Assembly (NCBI GenBank): GCA_018896025.1
Contig: JAHIND010000009.1
Location: 52,848-116,847, forward strand
Direction: 5' to 3'
DNA: 64,000 nt
Origin: Pseudomonadota bacterium
GTDB taxonomy: Bacteria; Desulfobacterota; Desulfarculia; Desulfarculales; Desulfarculaceae
A program made the translations under genes and the position numbers. The notes under the pieces were generated by a model, which was not told the DNA's origin, searched no databases, and worked only from the letters and a program-made list of their open reading frames with translations. Positions 41,157 to 49,262 of this stretch are shown here, piece by piece (positions within the stretch are counted from its first letter, which is position 1; each line of letters opens with the position of its first letter).

Positions 41157-41948
41157 ATGGAATACACCAAGCAGGAGTTCATGGCCATCGTCACCGGCCG
41201 GGAGATCAAAGACGGTCAGCTCATCATCCTGGGGGTGGGGCTGTCCATGCTGGCCGGTTACTTCGCCCAGCTCAACCACGCGCCCAACCTGATGCCCTTC
41301 ACCGAGGGCGGCATCTACGGCTCCACCCCCAAGGGCGGACTGCCCTGGGGCATCGAGTGCAACCGCATCAGCGCCAACGCCACCAGCTTCACCAACGCCA
41401 TCGACGCCCTGGGCTTTTTGGTGGCCTCGGGGCGCTGCGACAACGCGGTGATCGGGGCCGCCCAGGTGGACCAGTACGGCAACGTGAACACCACCGGCAT
41501 TTGGGATGAGCCGCCCTGGAAGGCCGGGCGTTACGATCCGCCCCGGGTGCGCCTGAACGGCAGCGGCGGGGCCAACGACATCGCGGTGGGGGCCAAGAGC
41601 TATTTGATCATGGCCTCCCACGAAAAGCGGCGCTTCGTGGAAAAGGTGGACTACAGCTCCAGCCCCGGCTATTTGGACGGCGGCGACGCCCGCGAGCGCT
41701 GCGGCTTCGTGGGCGGCGGCCCCTCGGCCATCATCTCCACTCTGGGCATCCTGCGCCCCGACCCGGTGAGCAAGGAGTTCTACCTGGACGCCTATTTCCC
41801 TTTCACCACCGTGGAGGATGTCAAGGCGTCCACCGGCTGGGACCTGAAGGTGTCGCCCGAGATCAAGCTGGTTCCCGAGCCCACGGACCGGGAGCTGGCC
41901 AACCTGCGCACCGTGGACTCCACGGGGTCGCTGCGTAAAAAGGGCTAG
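41157..41948 (+). CDS. gctB: glutaconate-type CoA-transferase subunit B
   Basis: The 263-aa B subunit keeps the catalytic glutamate: APNLMPFTEGGIYGSTP aligns with the Glu54-containing VESG of Acidaminococcus GctB. That argues for a true CoA transferase and against an IpdB-like hydrolase. Other family blocks are GAAQVDQYGNVNTTGI, NGSGGANDIA and HEKRRFVEKVDY. It ends at a TAG before the convergent 408-aa gene. The two subunits are made together from one promoter upstream of gctA. Confidence 0.87.
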   Translation: MEYTKQEFMAIVTGREIKDGQLIILGVGLSMLAGYFAQLNHAPNLMPFTEGGIYGSTPKGGLPWGIECNRISANATSFTNAIDALGFLVASGRCDNAVIGAAQVDQYGNVNTTGIWDEPPWKAGRYDPPRVRLNGSGGANDIAVGAKSYLIMASHEKRRFVEKVDYSSSPGYLDGGDARERCGFVGGGPSAIISTLGILRPDPVSKEFYLDAYFPFTTVEDVKASTGWDLKVSPEIKLVPEPTDRELANLRTVDSTGSLRKKG

Positions 41949-41972
41949 CCCCCACCGGCGCGAGCCGCCTGC

Positions 41973-43199
41973 CTACCAGAGGGCCCACACCACGGTGGAG
42001 CCCTCGGGCCACTGCTCAGGCCATTGCTCCATCTTGGGCGCGTCCACGGGTTTTTCCCCGCGCATGAGGGCCAGCAGGTCTTCGCGGCTCAGGCCGGGGA
42101 AGGCCAGCAGGCTGAGCCCCCGGGGCTTGCCCCCGGCCATCACCCCCGCCTGCTGCACCAGATCGCCGTAGGTCTGGGCCAGTTCCTGGGCCTCCTGGGC
42201 CAGCTCCGGAGCCAGGCCGGGCCACCACTTTCCCCCGTCCACCCGCTGAGCCAGGTGGTTCACCTTTTGGCGCAGCAAATCGAAGTCGCTGTTGGCCGCC
42301 AGCTTGGCGGCCAAATCCAAAAAGGCCTGGTCGTCCAGCTCCGAGAGATCGGGCAACACCAGGCGGGCCGCCTCCTGGGCCAGGGGGTTGTCGGGCCGGG
42401 CGGACATGGGGGCCAGGGTCAGGGGAGACACCGCGCCCGCCGAGGTGCGGAACTCCTTGACCGGCGGCTGCACCAGTTCGTGGGCCCGCTCCAAGAGCAG
42501 ACGGGCGACCGGGCCGCTGGTGGTGGCCAGCCAACCGGAATCGGTGCCAAACCCCTGGGCCAGGGTGCTCCAGGCCTTGAGGCGGCTCTCCAGCAGGTGC
42601 TCCTGGGGCAGGGTGTAATCCACCGGGGCCAAGTGGTCCATGAGGGGAGCCTCGTAGTCCACCGGCTGATAGTCCCCCTCGTCCTGGCCCATGGAGTGGC
42701 GCAAGCGGCTCTCCCCCTGGCGGGCCTGGGACAGGGCTTGCTCCAGTTCGGCGGCCTGCTGATCCTGGATGTGGGCCAGATTCAACAGCAGATCCGCCTC
42801 CACGCCGGGCAGGCCGGGATCGCTCTGGCCCTTGGAGCCTTGGTAGCTTTTGATCTCGCTCATCACCGTGCGGAACGTCTCCGGCGGGGCGGGCAGTTCC
42901 ATGCCCGCCTTGAGGGCCTCCGCCGAGCTGGAGCCCTGGTGGGACGCCAGCCATTGCCGCCACTGGTCCAGCAGCTTGGCCGCCTGGCGGGCCTGGGGAT
43001 TGTCCGAGCCCACCGCTCCGGCCTGTCCCACAGGCCTGAGCATGCGGGCCAGGCTCTCCAGCCCCGGCGGGGTGGCCCGCGCATCCTTGCCCAGGCTGGG
43101 CGGCTCCAGCACGTTCAGGGGCTGAAACAAGGGGCACAGGGCGGTGAGGGCGCTCCGCCTGAGGGCGGTGGCCGGAAAAATAAGGGCGCTGAGATCCAT
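41973..43199 (-). CDS. hypothetical protein (408 aa), helical, Gln/Leu-rich
   Basis: A large soluble protein with no recognised domain. It is rich in Leu, Ala, Gln and Pro with long amphipathic helices (LSELDDQAFLDLAAKLAAN, AQEAQELAQTYGDLVQQAG) and Pro-rich linkers. No signal peptide, cysteines of note or nucleotide motif. Composition is like the rest of the window. It is alone on the minus strand and convergent with gctB. A structural or scaffolding role would fit helical repeats but cannot be shown. Confidence 0.55.
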   Translation of the reverse strand: MDLSALIFPATALRRSALTALCPLFQPLNVLEPPSLGKDARATPPGLESLARMLRPVGQAGAVGSDNPQARQAAKLLDQWRQWLASHQGSSSAEALKAGMELPAPPETFRTVMSEIKSYQGSKGQSDPGLPGVEADLLLNLAHIQDQQAAELEQALSQARQGESRLRHSMGQDEGDYQPVDYEAPLMDHLAPVDYTLPQEHLLESRLKAWSTLAQGFGTDSGWLATTSGPVARLLLERAHELVQPPVKEFRTSAGAVSPLTLAPMSARPDNPLAQEAARLVLPDLSELDDQAFLDLAAKLAANSDFDLLRQKVNHLAQRVDGGKWWPGLAPELAQEAQELAQTYGDLVQQAGVMAGGKPRGLSLLAFPGLSREDLLALMRGEKPVDAPKMEQWPEQWPEGSTVVWALW

Positions 43200-43325
43200 G
43201 GCGGAAATTCCTTTTACAACCCGCCCGGCCTACGCGGGGGCTCGGCCCGGCGCGGCCGGTGTGGTAATTTACTTTTAAGTCATTGTCCACTTTAGCGGCC
43301 TGTGGGAGCAAGGGAAAGCGAGAAC

Positions 43326-43565
43326 ATGGACCAACGCATCTTTGAGCAGGGCCTGAGCGTGGAAGCCACCAGTCTGTATCTGCTGCTTAGTTCGCTGTCG
43401 GATTCGGGTGTGCCGCTCATCCTGGAGCGAGTGGAGCCCATCTGGAACGCCGAGCCCGAGACCCTGGGCGCCTCTTTCGAGGAGTTGGCGGGCCGGGCCA
43501 TCGCCTTCCAGGACGAGTCCGGGGCCTGGCACCTGAACCCCGCCTCCCAGTGGCGATCCGCCTAG
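43326..43565 (+). CDS. small conserved hypothetical protein (79 aa)
   Basis: A compact helical protein (MDQRIFEQGLSVEATSLYLL, then SGVPLILERVEPIWN and a C-terminal ELAGRAIAFQDESGAWHL). The pattern of helices with an acidic middle is like a small winged-helix or adaptor protein, but no family is certain. The ATG at 43326 follows GGGAAAGCGAG. The stop overlaps that of the convergent DUF493 gene by 4 bases. Divergent from the 408-aa gene. Confidence 0.55.
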   Translation: MDQRIFEQGLSVEATSLYLLLSSLSDSGVPLILERVEPIWNAEPETLGASFEELAGRAIAFQDESGAWHLNPASQWRSA

Positions 43566-43888
43566 GCCAGCATCACCATGCCCTCCAGAGCCTTGAGCGC
43601 GTCATACACCGCCAGCACCTTCTCGGAGCTGTCCACCTTGGTGTCGATGGTCACGGCCAGGTACTTGCCCCCGGCCGAGGGGCGCGAACGCAGATCACCC
43701 TCCCCGGTTATGGGCCCCAAAATCGCCTCCGCCGCCCGGCGGACCTCCTGGGCGAACTCCCCGGAATTGTAGCCGATCACCTTGAACATGTAGACGCAGG
43801 GAAAGCTGTGGTGCTCTTCGAGCATCCTCAGGGCATCCTGGCGCTCGGCGGTGGAGATGCGGTTTTGAGGTGGGGTGCAATCGGTCAT
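43562..43888 (-). CDS. DUF493 (YbeD-like) protein
   Basis: The 108-aa protein fits the DUF493/YbeD group: a short ferredoxin-like domain with HHSFPCVYMFKVIGYNS, SAGGKYLAVTIDTKVDSSEKV and a C-terminal YDALKALEGMVML. YbeD-type proteins are small regulators, possibly allosteric sensors. No cysteine pair or membrane helix. It is monocistronic and divergent from the oxidoreductase operon at 44102. Confidence 0.8.
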   Translation of the reverse strand: MTDCTPPQNRISTAERQDALRMLEEHHSFPCVYMFKVIGYNSGEFAQEVRRAAEAILGPITGEGDLRSRPSAGGKYLAVTIDTKVDSSEKVLAVYDALKALEGMVMLA

Positions 43889-43997
43889 GAATGGCCTCGG
43901 ATGGTAAGGAGTTTCTTGATTTAATTCGGCCTCTTGTTGTTTTTTATTCTAGGAGGCCGCTCCCAGGGTGTCAAACTTCTCACAAGCGCGCATTTTC

Positions 43998-44026
43998 TTG
44001 ACTTCGATGTTTGTTCTTGATATGAG
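43998..44026 (+). promoter_or_regulatory. sigma70-like promoter of the oxidoreductase operon
   Basis: TTGACT (43998-44003), 17 bases, TATGAG (44021-44026). The -35 matches five of six positions and the -10 four of six. The ATG at 44102 is about 70 bases from the expected start, with CACCAGGAGG as ribosome binding site. Confidence 0.6.
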
Positions 44027-44101
44027 TCGGCATTTCTAGATTTAGCGTCCGTGTCCCACCACCGCCGTCACCCCGGCGGTAAACAATCACCAGGAGGCCT
44101 C

Positions 44102-44323
44102 ATGGCAAAAGGCAAAATTACTATCGACCGGGAAAAGTGCAAGGGCTGCGAGCTCTGCGTCTCGGTTTGTCCCAAGCAATGCATAGCCATTAGTTCTGGT
44201 CTCAACGACAAGGGCTATTACCCGGCCGAGTTCAGCCAGGGAGAGGAAGGCGACTGTTGCACCGCGTGCACCCTTTGCGCCCTGACCTGCCCTGACATTG
44301 CCATCGAGGTGTACCGTGGCTAA
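44102..44323 (+). CDS. 2-oxoacid:ferredoxin oxidoreductase, ferredoxin subunit
   Basis: A 73-aa protein with two [4Fe-4S] sites. The first reads CKGCELCVSVCP; the second is CCTACTLCALTCP. It is the delta subunit of KOR/VOR-type enzymes that pass electrons from the thiamine subunit to ferredoxin. The ATG at 44102 follows a strong ribosome binding site. Its last codons overlap the alpha-subunit start (GTGGCTAA, 8 bases), so the subunits are made stoichiometrically. Confidence 0.9.
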   Translation: MAKGKITIDREKCKGCELCVSVCPKQCIAISSGLNDKGYYPAEFSQGEEGDCCTACTLCALTCPDIAIEVYRG

Positions 44324-45422
44324 GCAATTAATGCGAGGATCACACGTATTGGGCGAGGCCGCCGTACGGGCCGGCTGCCGTTACTACTTCGGCTATCCCA
44401 TCACCCCCCAGAACGAAGTGCCCGAGTACATGTCCGGCCGCCTGCTCCAGGTGGGGGGCACCTTCGTGCAGGCCGAGAGCGAGTTGGCTTCGATCAACAT
44501 GGTCATCGGAGCCGCCATGGCCGGGGCTCGGGTGATGACCTCCTCCTCCAGCCCGGGCGTCAGCCTCATGCAGGAAGGCATCAGCTACCTGGCGGGCCTG
44601 GAGCTTCCGGCGGTGATCGCCAACGTGGTGCGCGGCGGACCAGGCCTGGGCAACATCGCCCCGGCCCAGAGCGACTATTTCCAGGCCACCAGGGGCGGCG
44701 GACACGGAGACTACCGCACCATCGTGTTGGCTCCGGCTTCCTGTCAGGAGCTCTGCGACCTGACCGTCAAGGCCTTTGACCTGGCCGACAAGTACCGCAA
44801 CCCGGTGATGATCATGGGCGACGGCATGATGGGTCAGATGATGGAGCCGGTGGAGTTCCCCGAGGCCATCGACTTGGCCGACCTGCCCGCCAAGGATTGG
44901 ACCCTCACCGGGGCCAAGGGACGGCCCAGCCGGGTGATCCTTTCCCTGCTGCTCAACCCCAAGGTTCTGGAAGACCACAACTTCAAGCTGGTGCGCAAAT
45001 ACGACGCGGTGACCAGGGAAGAGACTGACTGGGAAGAGTACATGCTCGAAGACGCCCGCCAGGTGGTGGTGGCCTACGGCACCGCGGCGCGCATCGCCAA
45101 GGGAGCCATCAAGCGCGTGCGCGAGATGGGCCTCAAGGTGGGCCTGCTGCGGCCCAAGACCCTGTGGCCCTTCCCGGACAAGCCCCTCAAGGACCTGACC
45201 AGGGTGGTGCGCCAGCTTCTGGTGTTCGAGATGAGCGCCGGGCAGATGGTGGAGGACGTAAGGCTGGCCGTGGAAGGCCAGGCCCAGGTGCACCTCTACG
45301 GCCGCCCCGGCGGGGTGATCCCCACCCCCGACGAGGTGGCTCACCAGATCAGCCATTATTACTATCAAGCCGGGCTGATGGATAAGGATCAGCAGAGCGG
45401 GCGGTTGGGAGGCGCGGCATGA
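44316..45422 (+). CDS. vorB: 2-oxoacid:ferredoxin oxidoreductase alpha subunit (VorB-like)
   Basis: The 368-aa alpha subunit has the pyrimidine-binding start [38 protein letters not shown] and the [12 protein letters not shown] loop typical of VOR/KOR type. Such enzymes oxidatively decarboxylate branched-chain 2-oxoacids or 2-oxoglutarate to acyl-CoA with ferredoxin. The sequence looks more like branched-chain VorB than 2-oxoglutarate KorA, but this is a family judgement. It starts with GTG inside the preceding ferredoxin gene, and its stop overlaps the beta-subunit ATG by 4 bases. Confidence 0.88.
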   Translation: MAKQLMRGSHVLGEAAVRAGCRYYFGYPITPQNEVPEYMSGRLLQVGGTFVQAESELASINMVIGAAMAGARVMTSSSSPGVSLMQEGISYLAGLELPAVIANVVRGGPGLGNIAPAQSDYFQATRGGGHGDYRTIVLAPASCQELCDLTVKAFDLADKYRNPVMIMGDGMMGQMMEPVEFPEAIDLADLPAKDWTLTGAKGRPSRVILSLLLNPKVLEDHNFKLVRKYDAVTREETDWEEYMLEDARQVVVAYGTAARIAKGAIKRVREMGLKVGLLRPKTLWPFPDKPLKDLTRVVRQLLVFEMSAGQMVEDVRLAVEGQAQVHLYGRPGGVIPTPDEVAHQISHYYYQAGLMDKDQQSGRLGGAA

Positions 45423-46171
45423 AAAAGATATTCGAAGCGCCCAAGAGCCTGAAGGACAACCTGTTCCACTATTGCCCCGGCTGCGGGCACAGCATCATCC
45501 ACCGCCTGGTGGCCGAGGTCATCGACGAGTTGGGCATCCAGGAGCGCACCATCGGGGTTCCCCCGGCGGGCTGCGCGGTGCTGGCCTACAACTACTTTGA
45601 CGTGGACACCGGCGAGGCTCCCCACGGCCGGGCCCTGGCTGTGGCCACGGGCCTCAAGCGGGTGCTCAAGGACCACGTGGTGTTCACCTACCAAGGTGAC
45701 GGCGACATCGCCGCCATCGGCACCGCCGAGAGCATCCACGCCGCCAACCGGGGCGAGAAGGTCACGGCCATCTTCGTAAACAACGGCACCTATGGCATGA
45801 CCGGCGGCCAGATGGCCCCCACCACCCTGCCCGGCATGGGCTCCACCACCACCCCCGGCGGCCGGGATGTGGTGCGCGACGGAGCGCCCCTGGACCTCAC
45901 CCAGATGCTGGCAACAGCCAAAGGCAGCGTTTTCCTGGAGCGGGTCAGCGTGGCCACCCCCAAAGATATCCGCAAGGCCAAGAAGGCCATCAAGAAGGCC
46001 TTCCAGGTGCAGTTGGACGGACTGGGCTTCGCCCTGGTGGAGGTGCTTAGCCCCTGCCCCACCAACTGGAAGATGGACCCGGTGGCCGCCTATGAGTGGA
46101 CCGACAAGGAGATGACCAAGATCTTCCCGGTGGGGGTGATCAAGGACATCACCGGATACGACAAGGATTAG
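45419..46171 (+). CDS. 2-oxoacid:ferredoxin oxidoreductase beta subunit (ThDP-binding)
   Basis: The 250-aa beta subunit has the Fe-S and ThDP site: [30 protein letters not shown], and [11 protein letters not shown] with [17 protein letters not shown], which holds the metal ligands. It combines with the alpha subunit to bind thiamine diphosphate and CoA. Translational coupling to its neighbours is tight. The gene keeps the strong GC bias of the operon. Substrate as for the alpha subunit. Confidence 0.92.
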   Translation: MKKIFEAPKSLKDNLFHYCPGCGHSIIHRLVAEVIDELGIQERTIGVPPAGCAVLAYNYFDVDTGEAPHGRALAVATGLKRVLKDHVVFTYQGDGDIAAIGTAESIHAANRGEKVTAIFVNNGTYGMTGGQMAPTTLPGMGSTTTPGGRDVVRDGAPLDLTQMLATAKGSVFLERVSVATPKDIRKAKKAIKKAFQVQLDGLGFALVEVLSPCPTNWKMDPVAAYEWTDKEMTKIFPVGVIKDITGYDKD

Positions 46172-46180
46172 GAGGCCGCC

Positions 46181-46744
46181 ATGACCAACAAAATGATCTT
46201 TGCCGGATTCGGCGGCCAGGGCGTGTTGCTGATGGGATTCCTCACCGCGCTCACCGCCATGCGCCAGGGCAAGAACGTGACCTACCTGCCCGCCTACGGG
46301 GCCGAGGTGCGCGGCGGCACCGCCAACTGCACCGTGGTGATCAGCGACGAGGAGATCGCCTCGCCGGTAGCCAGCAACCCCGACTTCGTCGTGGTGATGA
46401 ACAACCCCAGCCTGGTGCGTTTCGCCAACATGATCGCCCCCGGCGGCACTCTTTTGATAAACTCTTCGCTGGTGCACGGTGAAATCAAGCGCGACGACGT
46501 CACCGTGGTGCCGGTGCCCTTGAACGAGTTGGCCCACGAGTTGGGCGAAGACCGCTCGGCCAACGTGATCATGGTGGGCGCCCTGGCCCAAGCCACCGGC
46601 GTGTTGACTATCGAAGCCCTGAAAGAGGCCCTGGCCGAAACCGGCCTTGGCAAGAAACCCAAGGTGCTGGAACTAAACCGGCGCGCCCTGGAAGTGGGAG
46701 CCAAATCCGCCCGCCAGGCGTTGGCCAAGGAGAAGAGCGCATGA
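46181..46744 (+). CDS. 2-oxoacid:ferredoxin oxidoreductase gamma subunit
   Basis: The 187-aa gamma subunit is a Rossmann-like protein with FAGFGGQGVLLMGFLTALTA at the start, AYGAEVRGGTANCTVVISD, and LLINSSLVHGE in the middle. It completes a four-subunit delta-alpha-beta-gamma enzyme. The gene follows the beta gene by 9 bases, and its stop overlaps the next ATG (ATGA). Confidence 0.92.
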   Translation: MTNKMIFAGFGGQGVLLMGFLTALTAMRQGKNVTYLPAYGAEVRGGTANCTVVISDEEIASPVASNPDFVVVMNNPSLVRFANMIAPGGTLLINSSLVHGEIKRDDVTVVPVPLNELAHELGEDRSANVIMVGALAQATGVLTIEALKEALAETGLGKKPKVLELNRRALEVGAKSARQALAKEKSA

Positions 46745-47175
46745 CCGTCAAGCAGCTCACCATAACCATGCCCAATAAACCGGGGCAACTTGCCTCGGTC
46801 AGCGAGATGCTCGGAGACACCGGTGTCAACGTCCTGGGCTTCTTCGTATCCACCTCAACCTCCAGTGGTGACGGCATAATGCGTTTTGTGGTGGACAATC
46901 CTGAAAAAGGTATTAATGTTCTAAGAGGACAAGGTCTGGATGTGAAAGAAGAGGATGTGGTCGCCGCTGAAACGCCGCACCACGCCGGGGGTCTCCTGGC
47001 AGTGCTCAATCCTCTCAAGCGGGCTCAAGTTAACGTTGATTACATCTACCCTTGTATCCAAACCGGCGAAGCCACGATTTTGATAATCGGTGCCGGCGGT
47101 CAGACCAAAGAGGCAATTGAATGTCTTAAGAAAGACTGGATTCGTCTCTACGGTTCTGAACTCTACAACATGTAA
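46741..47175 (+). CDS. tandem ACT domain protein
   Basis: The 144-aa protein has two ACT modules: MTVKQLTITMPNKPGQLASV in the first and GGLLAVLNPLKRAQVNVDYIY, GEATILIIG in the second. ACT domains bind amino acids, so this could sense branched-chain or aromatic amino acids and control the preceding oxidoreductase. Its coding uses more A/T-ending codons in the second half than the other four genes of the operon, suggesting a later addition. The ATG overlaps the gamma-subunit stop. A strong terminator follows at 47227. Confidence 0.85.
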   Translation: MTVKQLTITMPNKPGQLASVSEMLGDTGVNVLGFFVSTSTSSGDGIMRFVVDNPEKGINVLRGQGLDVKEEDVVAAETPHHAGGLLAVLNPLKRAQVNVDYIYPCIQTGEATILIIGAGGQTKEAIECLKKDWIRLYGSELYNM

Positions 47176-47226
47176 CCCCAGCATGATGAGACATCAGACT
47201 TCCCTCCTACCGTAGAGAACGAAGAC

Positions 47227-47263
47227 AAAGGGCGCGCCCGCGAGGGCGCGCCCTTTTATTTTT
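47227..47263 (+). terminator. intrinsic terminator of the oxidoreductase operon
   Basis: Perfect 12-bp stem AAGGGCGCGCCC / GGGCGCGCCCTT around a GCGA tetraloop (47228-47255), then TTATTTTTAT. It lies about 50 bases past the ACT gene stop. Confidence 0.92.
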
Positions 47264-47266
47264 ATA

Positions 47267-47392
47267 GCTCGGCTCCGTCAGGCCACCGGGGGCTTTGTTA
47301 CCGGCATCGCTCAGACCTCGACGTAGCAATCGGCTACGCCTTCGGTCCTCGCTCGCCGGATGCCTCGCCCGCGGCGGCCTGGCGAAGCCGCC
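47267..47392 (-). repeat. nested palindromic intergenic element, copy 4
   Basis: Core CGTAGC-AATCG-GCTACG at 47322-47338. It shares the 14-mer CCGGGGGCTTTGTT (47286-47299) with the inverted copy 3. It lies between convergent genes directly after the operon terminator and ends at the stop codon of the lipoprotein gene. Confidence 0.65.
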
Positions 47393-47395
47393 AAA

Positions 47396-48388
47396 CTAGA
47401 ACCTCCACCCCCAGAATTTGAGAAACCCCGGCAGGTCGTTCAGGTCCGAGCTTTGGCGATACCAGGGTTGCAGGCTGGTGTACAGGGGATTGCCCTTGAC
47501 CCCGTAGGCCTTGTCCATGCCCACCGTGCCGTCCAGGCACCACCACCCGATGAACAGGGTCTCCCAGGGCTTCCAGGCCCCCTTGACGTGGCCCTCCAGC
47601 ATGCCGTCCTCGTAGAACAGGCTGGTGGTCCCGCTTTCCAGGGGAAGGCGGCGCAGGTCGTCGGCGGGCAGCAGGGGGGTGGGATGCCCCCGGTACAGGC
47701 GAGGCTCGGCCAGGCGGGCTGCGGGCAGCACGCCCAGGCCCATGACCCGGTGCTCGCCGGGTCGCACCTCAACCACCAGGCGAGGCCTCTCCCCACGGCC
47801 ATAATCCAGGCGGGCGGGCAAGGTCTCGCCGTAAAGCTCCACCACCTTGTCCTGCCAACCGGCGGGGTAGGCCCAGGCCGGGGTGTAGCTGGTGGGGGTG
47901 AGCGAGGTGTAGCAACCACAGGTGCCCAGGGTGGCCACCAGCACCGGCCGCCCAGCCTGGTCCGCGATCACCACCACGAACAGGCCCATGTTTTGGCCCG
48001 CGCCGATGAAAAAGGGGATCAGGCTGACCGGGATCTCCGGGAAGTGCACCCGGTAGATGTATGCCGTGTAGGAGCCCTTGGCGGTGCTGAAGGGCACGGC
48101 GCGCCAGTACATGGCCGGGCGGGCCGGGTCCATGACGATCTGCTCGAAGCCCTGGGCGTCCCGCGAGGCTTTGGGTCTGCCTATGCGGTTGTAGGGCCGG
48201 TCCCAACCGTGGATAACCAAGGCCGGGGCCAGGGCCCGGGCCATCTCGGGCCCGCCCTGGGGCTGGTACAACTCCTGGGGACCAGGACCGGGGGTCACCT
48301 GCTTCAGGTGCATGCAGCCCAGGCCCATGAGCAGGGCCGTGAGGATCATCCCGGCGGCTATCAGCCGCAAAATTTTGCCCGCGATCAT
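47396..48388 (-). CDS. putative lipoprotein (330 aa)
   Basis: The N-terminus (MIAGKILRLIAAGMILTALL, then MGLGC) is a lipoprotein signal with its Cys at residue 26. The mature part is rich in Trp and Tyr (GWDRPYNRIG, PAMYWRAVPFSTAKGSY, YTSLTPTSYTPAWAYPAG), suggesting a periplasmic beta-rich protein. No enzyme motif is recognised. The ATG at 48388 was chosen because it begins the signal; GAGGGGGCC precedes it. It lies alone, downstream of the small DsrE-like genes on the same strand. Confidence 0.7.
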   Translation of the reverse strand: MIAGKILRLIAAGMILTALLMGLGCMHLKQVTPGPGPQELYQPQGGPEMARALAPALVIHGWDRPYNRIGRPKASRDAQGFEQIVMDPARPAMYWRAVPFSTAKGSYTAYIYRVHFPEIPVSLIPFFIGAGQNMGLFVVVIADQAGRPVLVATLGTCGCYTSLTPTSYTPAWAYPAGWQDKVVELYGETLPARLDYGRGERPRLVVEVRPGEHRVMGLGVLPAARLAEPRLYRGHPTPLLPADDLRRLPLESGTTSLFYEDGMLEGHVKGAWKPWETLFIGWWCLDGTVGMDKAYGVKGNPLYTSLQPWYRQSSDLNDLPGFLKFWGWRF

Positions 48389-48452
48389 GGCCCCCTCATG
48401 ACAGAGCCACCGCCATAACGGCGGCGGCCCCATAATCAAGTGCGCATCGGGA

Positions 48453-48623
48453 CTACCACCAGGAGATGATCTCCTCGTTGGCGAAGATAAGCTCCACCAG
48501 CTTGTCGTAATCCTGCTCCTGATAAAGGTCGTACCGGGTCACTTCCTTGCCCTCACCCAGGGACTTCATGAGGAACTCGGCGCTCTGGGTGGGCTCGGTC
48601 TTTACGATGTAGAGTAAACTCAT
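48453..48623 (-). CDS. tiny DsrH/TusB-like protein (56 aa)
   Basis: A 56-aa protein that starts MSLLYIVKTEPT and ends EIISWW. The N-terminal strand and the following YDLYQEQDYDKL helix region resemble DsrH/TusB, but it is short and has no cysteine. It has a strong ribosome binding site, CTAGGAGGGAATC, 9 bases after the preceding gene's stop. With the two upstream DsrE-family genes it makes a set of three, like dsrEFH. I infer the assignment mainly from this order. It is too short for many gene callers. Confidence 0.55.
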   Translation of the reverse strand: MSLLYIVKTEPTQSAEFLMKSLGEGKEVTRYDLYQEQDYDKLVELIFANEEIISWW

Positions 48624-48632
48624 GATTCCCTC

Positions 48633-48944
48633 CTAGAACGGCACGATGACCTGGTAAGTTTTGATCTTCTCGACCATCTCTTCCAGGGGCAGGTACTCCA
48701 TGAACTCAAAGCGCTCGGCATTGGCCTTGACGTTGGTGTAGCACTCGCCCTCCAGATCGTCGAGCATCTCCAGGTTTTCCTGGAATTCCTCTTCGCTCTT
48801 TTCGGCCGGCAGCGCAATCTCGGTGTCGATGAAGAAACAGGCGCCCCAAAGGTTTTCCACCAGCAGGCCCAGAGTGGAGCGCAGCCCCTCCCAGGAATCA
48901 GGCGGCTCGTTGACCAGAATACAGACTCTTTCTATGCCTTCCAT
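48633..48944 (-). CDS. DsrE/DsrF-family small protein
   Basis: The 103-aa protein has the DsrE/F-like opening RVCILVNEPPDSWEGLRST, where the strand and loop lie as in TusC/DsrF, and LVENLWGACFFID. Cysteines at positions 8 and 35 and in GECYTN are the only thiol candidates. Such proteins carry sulfur between partners or act as structural subunits. It starts 12 bases after the stop of the gene at 48957. Whether it transfers sulfur or controls something else is not known. Confidence 0.65.
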   Translation of the reverse strand: MEGIERVCILVNEPPDSWEGLRSTLGLLVENLWGACFFIDTEIALPAEKSEEEFQENLEMLDDLEGECYTNVKANAERFEFMEYLPLEEMVEKIKTYQVIVPF

Positions 48945-48956
48945 GGCTCCCCTCCC

Positions 48957-49262
48957 CTACAGCACGATGTAGCGATCGCACTCGGCGATCATGTCGGCGT
49001 GGCGCATCTGGGTGGCGAAGTCCTTATCCGCCACCAGCGGGACGGGCTTTTCCATCTTGAACGCCTCGAAGTTGACGTTGCACAAGCTCACGTGAGCCAG
49101 CCCTTCCATTTCAAGGAAGCGGGGATCCTTGGAAAGCAGCACTCCTCGGTTGGTGAGGAATACAGTCACTTCCTTGCCCGCCTTGGTGGCGGCGCGGCTT
49201 ATTCCGATGAGGTGATCCAGGTGCTCATCGGAGGACACAAAGATGCCTAGCTTTTCGGCCAT
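48957..49262 (-). CDS. DsrE-family small protein
   Basis: The 101-aa protein has the DsrE fold signature KLGIFVSSDEHLDHLIGIS, then AGKEVTVFLTNRGVLL and a conserved cysteine in HVSLCNVNFEAF (about residue 61), the place of the active thiol in TusD/DsrE. It is the first gene of the triad. It has no ribosome-binding peculiarity and a long leader region upstream (49263-49613) shared with ppx on the other strand. Confidence 0.7.
   Translation of the reverse strand: MAEKLGIFVSSDEHLDHLIGISRAATKAGKEVTVFLTNRGVLLSKDPRFLEMEGLAHVSLCNVNFEAFKMEKPVPLVADKDFATQMRHADMIAECDRYIVL

Noticed and set aside
40162..41948. IpdAB-type ring-cleaving hydrolase instead of a CoA transferase
   Set aside because: Subunit B keeps the catalytic glutamate in TEGG, which IpdB-type proteins are understood to lack.
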